Below the pieces are notes generated by a model. The model was not told the origin of the DNA, ran no database searches, and saw only the letters and a program-made list of their open reading frames with translations. A program made the translations under genes and the position numbers. Positions 27,073 through 32,382 of a DNA stretch of 32,382 nucleotides are shown piece by piece. Source of the DNA: an uncultured Verrucomicrobia subdivision 3 bacterium (lineage in GTDB: Bacteria > Verrucomicrobiota > Verrucomicrobiia > Limisphaerales > UBA11358); the NCBI GenBank assembly GCA_903820285.1, contig CAIJGS010000325.1:1-32382 (forward strand). The letters run 5' to 3'. Position 1 is the stretch's first letter, and the number at the start of each line of letters is the position of its first letter.

Positions 27073-28080
27073 TCAAAAACTTCCCGCCGACCGGTTAACC
27101 AGCCAGGGCGGCAGGGAGGGATGGCGTGAATTGTTTACCACCGGCTTGTCATTGGGCGAAGCGAAGAGGCTGGGCAGAGGCTTCGGCCGGCCGATATTAT
27201 CCTTGAGCGGGGCATAGCCAAGACCCAGCGAATTGCCCGAAGCCGACGCACTGGCAGTCCCCGGACTCGCATAGAGGCCGGCGGTCTGACTGCCCGCATT
27301 CAACTGCTTGGGTGGCGCAGGATTGGGCGGCGAGAGAATTTGCCGGAACCGTTCCATTTCCGCCGTCTGGGCCGGATCGGGTTTGTTGTTGTAGCTGCTA
27401 TATGTCTCCGTGGGCGGGCTCCAAGAACTGGCCCACAGTGATCGGGGCGCCTGCTGGGGTTGCTTATTGAAGGTGGCCTCTTCCACCGCCGGATTGTCAA
27501 AAGTATGAACCTTGGAAAAACTGCTTTGCGAGCTGCGGAAAAACGAGCTGGCATCCTTGATCTGCGAATCCAGATTATTGTCCTCACGCCAGTTGCCGCC
27601 AAACAGGGAGGCGTGATCCGCCGCCGCATTGGTATTGATCCGCGACACTTCCAGCCGTTTGATGAAACGCTGCTCGGCAGTGAGGTTTTGATCCGGATCA
27701 TCCTGGCCCTTTTTACTGTTATCCTCCACGCCCAGGATTTCTTCCGGGGTCAGCAGCATCCAGTTTTTCTGGAGATCTTCCTGATGCTTCTGCCGTTGCA
27801 AATCGGCCTGAGTCCTTTGCTGCAAAGCTGCCGGATCAATCAGCGGGGTCGGATCGGCGGGCTGACTGAAGAGCACGGGGGGCGCGGAATATTGATCTAC
27901 GAATTTTTTCCGGTCATACGACTGCTGCCGGGCCGGCAGATACAGAACCGGATTAAGATGCACCGGTGCATAAGACGGCTCGCTGCTCGGGGAATTCGAC
28001 GGCTGGGCCACGGCACCAACACACCCTGCCAGCAGCGTGACTGCCAGCCATCCTGACATATTGGGTGAAAACCGTCTCAT
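27073..28080 (-). CDS. Hypothetical Pro/Ser/Gln-rich lipoprotein
   Basis: 335 aa; MRRFSPNMSGWLAVTLLAGCVG lipobox; low-complexity disordered-looking mature region. Confidence 0.7.
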   Translation of the reverse strand: MRRFSPNMSGWLAVTLLAGCVGAVAQPSNSPSSEPSYAPVHLNPVLYLPARQQSYDRKKFVDQYSAPPVLFSQPADPTPLIDPAALQQRTQADLQRQKHQEDLQKNWMLLTPEEILGVEDNSKKGQDDPDQNLTAEQRFIKRLEVSRINTNAAADHASLFGGNWREDNNLDSQIKDASSFFRSSQSSFSKVHTFDNPAVEEATFNKQPQQAPRSLWASSWSPPTETYSSYNNKPDPAQTAEMERFRQILSPPNPAPPKQLNAGSQTAGLYASPGTASASASGNSLGLGYAPLKDNIGRPKPLPSLFASPNDKPVVNNSRHPSLPPWLVNRSAGSF

Positions 28081-28122
28081 TAGATTAATACTATACTCCC
28101 AAAATGCCGCTGCGTCAAAAAG

Positions 28123-28368
28123 CTATTGTTTTTCATATTCACCCTTACCGATCCGCTTAAGTACCTGGAAGCCAGCTTTTTTGGCATCCGTGATCGAGAG
28201 CGGCTTCAGCTTGTGGGGGGTGGTGAAAGCCGAAATGATCTTCCGCACCGGTTTTTTGCAGGCCGGACAATGGGTCAGCGGGGCGGCCGAGAGTGGCCGG
28301 TTGAGCGTAAAAGTGCCGCCGCAAACCTTGCAGCTGCCTTCGCAGAGTTCATATTCGTATAACGGCAT
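28123..28368 (-). CDS. FmdB-type zinc-ribbon protein
   Basis: 81 aa; MPLYEYELCEGSCKVCGGTFT...LTHCPACKKPVRKIIS. Confidence 0.88.
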   Translation of the reverse strand: MPLYEYELCEGSCKVCGGTFTLNRPLSAAPLTHCPACKKPVRKIISAFTTPHKLKPLSITDAKKAGFQVLKRIGKGEYEKQ

Positions 28369-28390
28369 GAAATGGATGGGTGGAGGATTT

Positions 28391-28431
28391 TAAAAATACC
28401 CGCCCCTCCAGCTTAATGGAGCGGGGTGGGG
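28391..28431 (-). terminator. Terminator-like hairpin downstream of the slipin gene
   Basis: Minus strand CCCCGCTCCA-TTAAGC-TGGAGGGGCGGG followed by TATTTTTA; imperfect stem. Confidence 0.5.
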
Positions 28432-28466
28432 GATGAAATGTTCAAAAACAGCGTATGCCGGGCCGC

Positions 28467-29246
28467 TTATTTCTTCAAAAACGCGCTGAAGAGGTCAATC
28501 GGCAGCGGCAGGAACGTAGTGGTGTTGTGTTCGCTGGCCATTTCCCGCATGGTCTGCAAATAGCGCAACTGGAGCGCGATCGGTTCCTTGGCGATCATCG
28601 CCGCCGCCTGCACCATCTTCTCGGCGGCCTGAAATTCGCCCTCAGCGTTCACCACCTTGGCGCGACGTTCGCGTTCGGCTTCAGCCTGCTTGGCCATCGC
28701 GCGCTTCATGCTGTCCGGCAGGGCCACATCCTTGATTTCCACCGTGGTCACCTTGATGCCCCACGGCTCCGTCTGACGGTCGATGATTTCCTGGAGCTTC
28801 TGGTTGATCGTATCGCGTTGCGAAAGCAGGTCATCCAGCGAGGCCTGACCCAGCACGCTCCGCAGTGTCGTCTGCGCGATCAGCGAGGTGGCTTTCCAGT
28901 AATTCTCCACCTTCACTATTGCGTCCGCCGGGTTGATCACCCGGAAATATACCACCGCGTCCACCGTGGCCGGCACGTTGTCTTTGGTCATGATCTCCTG
29001 TTTGGAAACGTCAATCGTCACCACCCGCAGCGAAATCCGTTCCATACGGTCCACGCCGGGAATCAGCAGGATCAATCCGGGGCCCTTCGCGCCCACCAGA
29101 TTGCCGAAGCGGAAGATCACGCCGCGCTCGTATTCGCGCAGAATGCGCACAGCTTGGGGCGCGATGAAGAGCAGGGCTAAAATGCCGACCACCACGAACG
29201 GCGTGCTGGCCCCCATGAATTTGGTCAGGGCGGTGATGATTTCCAT
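28467..29246 (-). CDS. SPFH/Band 7 slipin family protein
   Basis: 259 aa; [67 protein letters not shown]. Confidence 0.95.
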   Translation of the reverse strand: MEIITALTKFMGASTPFVVVGILALLFIAPQAVRILREYERGVIFRFGNLVGAKGPGLILLIPGVDRMERISLRVVTIDVSKQEIMTKDNVPATVDAVVYFRVINPADAIVKVENYWKATSLIAQTTLRSVLGQASLDDLLSQRDTINQKLQEIIDRQTEPWGIKVTTVEIKDVALPDSMKRAMAKQAEAERERRAKVVNAEGEFQAAEKMVQAAAMIAKEPIALQLRYLQTMREMASEHNTTTFLPLPIDLFSAFLKK

Positions 29247-29258
29247 ATGCTTTAGGTT

Positions 29259-30521
29259 CTAATGTTTCGGTTTCACCTGCAAGGTCAGTCCCGTCAGGCC
29301 GGTAATTTCCACGGACTGGCCCGCGGCCACCGTTACCGGGCTGACCGCATTCCACGTTTCTCCTCCGATAAACACCTTGCCGCCCGCCGAGTCAATCCCG
29401 GAAATCGCCTGCGCCACCTGGCCCAGCATCGCCTCCCGACCCGACCGCGCCGGGGCGAACTGCGCGCGCAGCCCCTTCGCCACAATGAAAATGAAGAACA
29501 ACGAAGTCACACCCGTCGCCGCCACGATCCACGACAGCGGCAGCACCAAGGCCGATCCCGTATCGCGGAACAGCAGCAGCAATCCCAGGAAAAACGCAAT
29601 AATGCCCCCGCCCGTCAGAATTCCATGTGTGGGCGCAAACACATCTACAATGAACAGGGCCACCGCCAGCCCCACCAGCACCATGCCCGTGAGATTCAGC
29701 GGTAAAATGGCGTACATATACAGCAGCAACACCAGCGCAATCGCCCCCGCCACGCCCGGCAAAATCGCGCCCGGGTTGCTCATCTCGCCAATGACACCGT
29801 AAATCGCAATCAACATGAGCAGCAGCATGATTTCCGGCCGCCACAACAGTTGAAACAGCTTCTCGCCGGCCACCTGCGGGATTTCCGCCACCGTCGCGTG
29901 CGCTGTGTTGAGGGTCCGGCCGTTGACCGTGCGGCCATCCAGTTGCCCGAGCAGATCGGGAATATTGGTGGCGATCAGATCAATCACGTTATTCGTCAGC
30001 GCGGCTTCGGCCGTGGCCGCCTGGCTTTGCCGCACGGCGGATTCCGCCCACTCCCCATTGCGCCGCCGCTTGTCCGTGATGTTCTTCATCAGTTGCGTGG
30101 CGTCATTCTCCATCTTCTCCTTCATCACATCGCTCACCCCGCCGCCATTGGCATCCACCGGATGCGCCGCGCCCAGCCGCGAATGCGGCGCCATCGCCGC
30201 CACGTCCGCCGCCAGGGTGATGAACGTGCCCGCGCTGTCCGCGCCCGCGCCCTCCGGCGCGACATATACCACCACGGGAATTTTGGCCGCGAAAAAACCT
30301 TCAACAATCTGTTTGGTGGAATCCATCAGCCCGCCGGGAGTATCGAGTTGGAGAATGAGACACTCATCGTTTTGCGCCGTGGCCGTCTCCAGCGCACGGG
30401 CAATATAAGTCGCCGTGGCCGGTCCGATGGCCCCGTCCACGCGGATCAACCCCACCTGACCCGCCGGTGCCGAAACGCCGGTGAGCAGCCCGAGCACCGC
30501 CATGAACCAAAACCGCCACAT
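29259..30521 (-). CDS. NfeD family protein (ClpP-class serine protease + membrane + NfeD C-terminal domain)
   Basis: Start probably at MWRFWFMAVLGLLTGVSA; VGLIRVDGAIGPATATYIARALETA, LILQLDTPGGLMDSTKQIVEGFFAAKIPVVVYVAPEGAGADSAGTFITLAADVAAMAP; adjacent slipin. Confidence 0.95.
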   Translation of the reverse strand: MWRFWFMAVLGLLTGVSAPAGQVGLIRVDGAIGPATATYIARALETATAQNDECLILQLDTPGGLMDSTKQIVEGFFAAKIPVVVYVAPEGAGADSAGTFITLAADVAAMAPHSRLGAAHPVDANGGGVSDVMKEKMENDATQLMKNITDKRRRNGEWAESAVRQSQAATAEAALTNNVIDLIATNIPDLLGQLDGRTVNGRTLNTAHATVAEIPQVAGEKLFQLLWRPEIMLLLMLIAIYGVIGEMSNPGAILPGVAGAIALVLLLYMYAILPLNLTGMVLVGLAVALFIVDVFAPTHGILTGGGIIAFFLGLLLLFRDTGSALVLPLSWIVAATGVTSLFFIFIVAKGLRAQFAPARSGREAMLGQVAQAISGIDSAGGKVFIGGETWNAVSPVTVAAGQSVEITGLTGLTLQVKPKH

Positions 30522-30983
30522 AAGAAAACTACTGCTACCATGGCAACCTAACAGACCGGCCGCCCAGCGCAAATGAAACTTATGCTTACCCATGGGAGTC
30601 TCAGCCAACTTGGAAATCCATGTTGGACGATGGCAAACCCATTTTGCTAGGGTCAAATTATGTTTGGACGCGACCATGAAAAATATGTGTCTGAAAAAGA
30701 AGTTCGCGATGATGTGCACGATAATTTGTGGTTTTCGGGCAGTCTGGTAGTTTTATTGGATGTTTAATGTTGGTCGGATTTTTTTGATTCCCTTCATCTT
30801 GAATTTGCTGGAATTGATTAAATTGCGACGAAACGATAGAAAAAATAAATGACGGATCAACTTTACGAGTCACCCAACTCAGCCAGCCCGACCAGAAAAC
30901 CTATTTGGCGGTTGCTGTAAAGAGCTTGGCGATGGTGCCGGGTTTACTCTATACGCCATGCCCCGCGGCAAGCGCACCCCATC

Positions 30984-31429
30984 ATGAATACTCCCCAAGA
31001 AGCAATGCTTGAGATAAGTTATCCGAAGGCGCTTTTGGTTACGCTGCCCTCGATGGCTTGCTTCGTCGCTTTTCCTTTCGTCAACGGCAAACCCACCAGC
31101 GATCCTTTATTCAATGGTTCGCTTCTGGTCATGGCCGTTGTCATGGCGTTTGTCTTTGCCGGTTGCCTGTGTTTTGTGCTTCGCTGCAAGATTGGTTGTG
31201 ATGGTTTGCGTTCGGCGGTGCCGACATTTTACCAGTACGTTCTGCGCTGGGAAGACATCGCCGTTGTGCGAGGTTTTGTAACGCCATTTTACGTGGTCAA
31301 ATCTTCAGCATTCGGGCCAATGTGCATTTGCCACGCCGGTTTCTCCTCAAGCGACCAGACAGCCTCAGAGAGGCTATTGACCAGTATGCACCGGCAGAGA
31401 ACATTCTTCGCAAGAAGTTGGTGACCTAA
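30984..31429 (+). pseudogene. Small membrane protein, apparently frameshifted near its C-terminus
   Basis: Frame 0 reads to ~31327; from 31331 another frame gives PRRFLLKRPDSLREAIDQYAPAENILRKKLVT-stop (31429), a more protein-like tail than the frame-0 ending. Confidence 0.55.
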
Positions 31430-31512
31430 CCACCGGCTTGGAAAAAACGCAAATATTGTGGCACAGAACATCCTGACTCAGCCGCCACCCGCCGCCCACA
31501 TAAACGACTGGT

Positions 31513-31954
31513 TCAATTTTGTTTGGAATTGAGTTTGTGTATGCTGCGGGCGAGGAGCGCATAACGTCTGCCGAAAGTGAATGCGTGAAAATCCGGGAGC
31601 AACTTGCGTATATGACCGCACATGGCATCAATGACACGGATGCGCGCTCCCCAAAAACGGATATGGGAACCGTCCGAAAATCTGAACACGACCGCAAATA
31701 ATCCCCGGCCGACCTGCACGGACACTAGCTGGGAAAGGGGACGCTGTTTCAGCACAAATTGTCGGCAAAACCACCAGCGGGACAATGACGCCAATGACCA
31801 AAGCCCCGACAACTGCCGTTGGCCAGTCCTTGGCGAGTCGGCCATCATGGTAAAAACTCACGCCGAAACAGACTCCGGCAAAAGCACCCAACATCACGCT
31901 GCCCAAGGCGGCGCGTCCCAAATCGGCCATGGTGTTGCCGTAAATCTTGCTCAT
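31513..31954 (-). pseudogene. Probable frameshifted small membrane protein
   Basis: N-terminal frame MSKIYGNTMADLGRAALGSVMLGAFAGVCFGVSFYHDGRLAKDWPTAVVGALVIGVIVPLVVLPTICAE (31954 to ~31730) seems to continue in another frame as GLFAVVFRFSDGSHIRFWGARIRVIDAMCGHIRKLLPDFHAFTFG. Confidence 0.4.
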
Positions 31955-31960
31955 CTGCGT

Positions 31961-32293
31961 TCACCGCATCAGCGCCAGCACTTCCCCGCGAATTTTCGCG
32001 CCCAAAATTCCGTAGCCGGTGGCATTGATATGCACGCCGTCGGAGTAGAGTTTGGGATCCGGCACGCCATCGGGTCCGCGAAAGGCGGCACCGAAATCAC
32101 GAAACGTCAGCCACGGTACATCGGTTAGCTGTGCCGCCAGCAAGGTGTTTACTTTTTCCGTGATGGCCGGGCGCGGCGGCTTTTCATCGTGCCGCGGGAG
32201 GATGCCGAGCACCAGAATCTTGGCGCCGGGTTGCTTCGCGTGGGCGGCGGCACAGACGGCTTCAATGCCGGCAGCAATATCTTCTGGTGTCAC
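31961..32293 (-). pseudogene. SGNH/GDSL hydrolase C-terminal half, 5'-truncated
   Basis: PEDIAAGIEAVCAAAHAKQPGAKILVLGILPR...YSDGVHINATGYGILGAKI keeps the C-terminal DxxH block; the open frame is closed by a TGA shortly upstream inside the window and no GDS block is seen. Confidence 0.65.
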
Positions 32294-32382
32294 TACTGTC
32301 CGGTTAAGATTTAGCTGAGAATGATTTCAGGTCGGTAAAACCTGTATATATCCACTGTTCGGTCATTTTTCGATTTCAATTC

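Noticed and set aside
1-32382. CRISPR array, toxin-antitoxin, restriction or phage-defence system
   Set aside because: No regularly spaced repeats, Cas proteins, TA pairs or defence-type motifs were seen in the translated ORFs.

Overview
32.4 kb of a probable Verrucomicrobiota (Pedosphaera/Limisphaerales-like) chromosome; the taxonomic call is inferred from PEP-CTERM anchors, a [25 protein letters not shown] pseudopilin, a LacI/AraC chimeric regulator and a TIGR03067-type protein. The left half (~0.77-15.8 kb, all minus strand) is a carbohydrate-utilisation locus: GH95, GH97 and GH36 enzymes, a small Cys-containing secreted protein, a prepilin-like protein, a giant LamG/Ig/autotransporter-repeat protein, a XylR-like regulator and a GH27/GH36-like alpha-galactosidase. 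This locus lies between an intact tRNA-Val(GAC) (16339-16413, minus) and a ~30-bp copy of the 3' end of that tRNA (262-291), which is the attL/attR geometry of a tRNA-integrated genomic island, although no integrase is visible. The centre carries three PEP-CTERM proteins on the plus strand (a beta-propeller protein and two tandem choice-of-anchor-A-like paralogues) followed by typA. The right half has a TIGR03067-like protein, a 1450-aa GH13+GH133 glycogen debranching fusion, a lipoprotein, an FmdB-type zinc ribbon, and a slipin/NfeD pair. The last ~1.5 kb looks decayed (frameshifted and 5'-truncated ORFs). The best candidates for something new are the tRNA-bounded glycosidase island, the C-terminal module shared by two of its secreted proteins, the tandem PEP-CTERM promoters, and the near absence of Shine-Dalgarno sequences. 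All family calls are from reading motifs; no database search was run.
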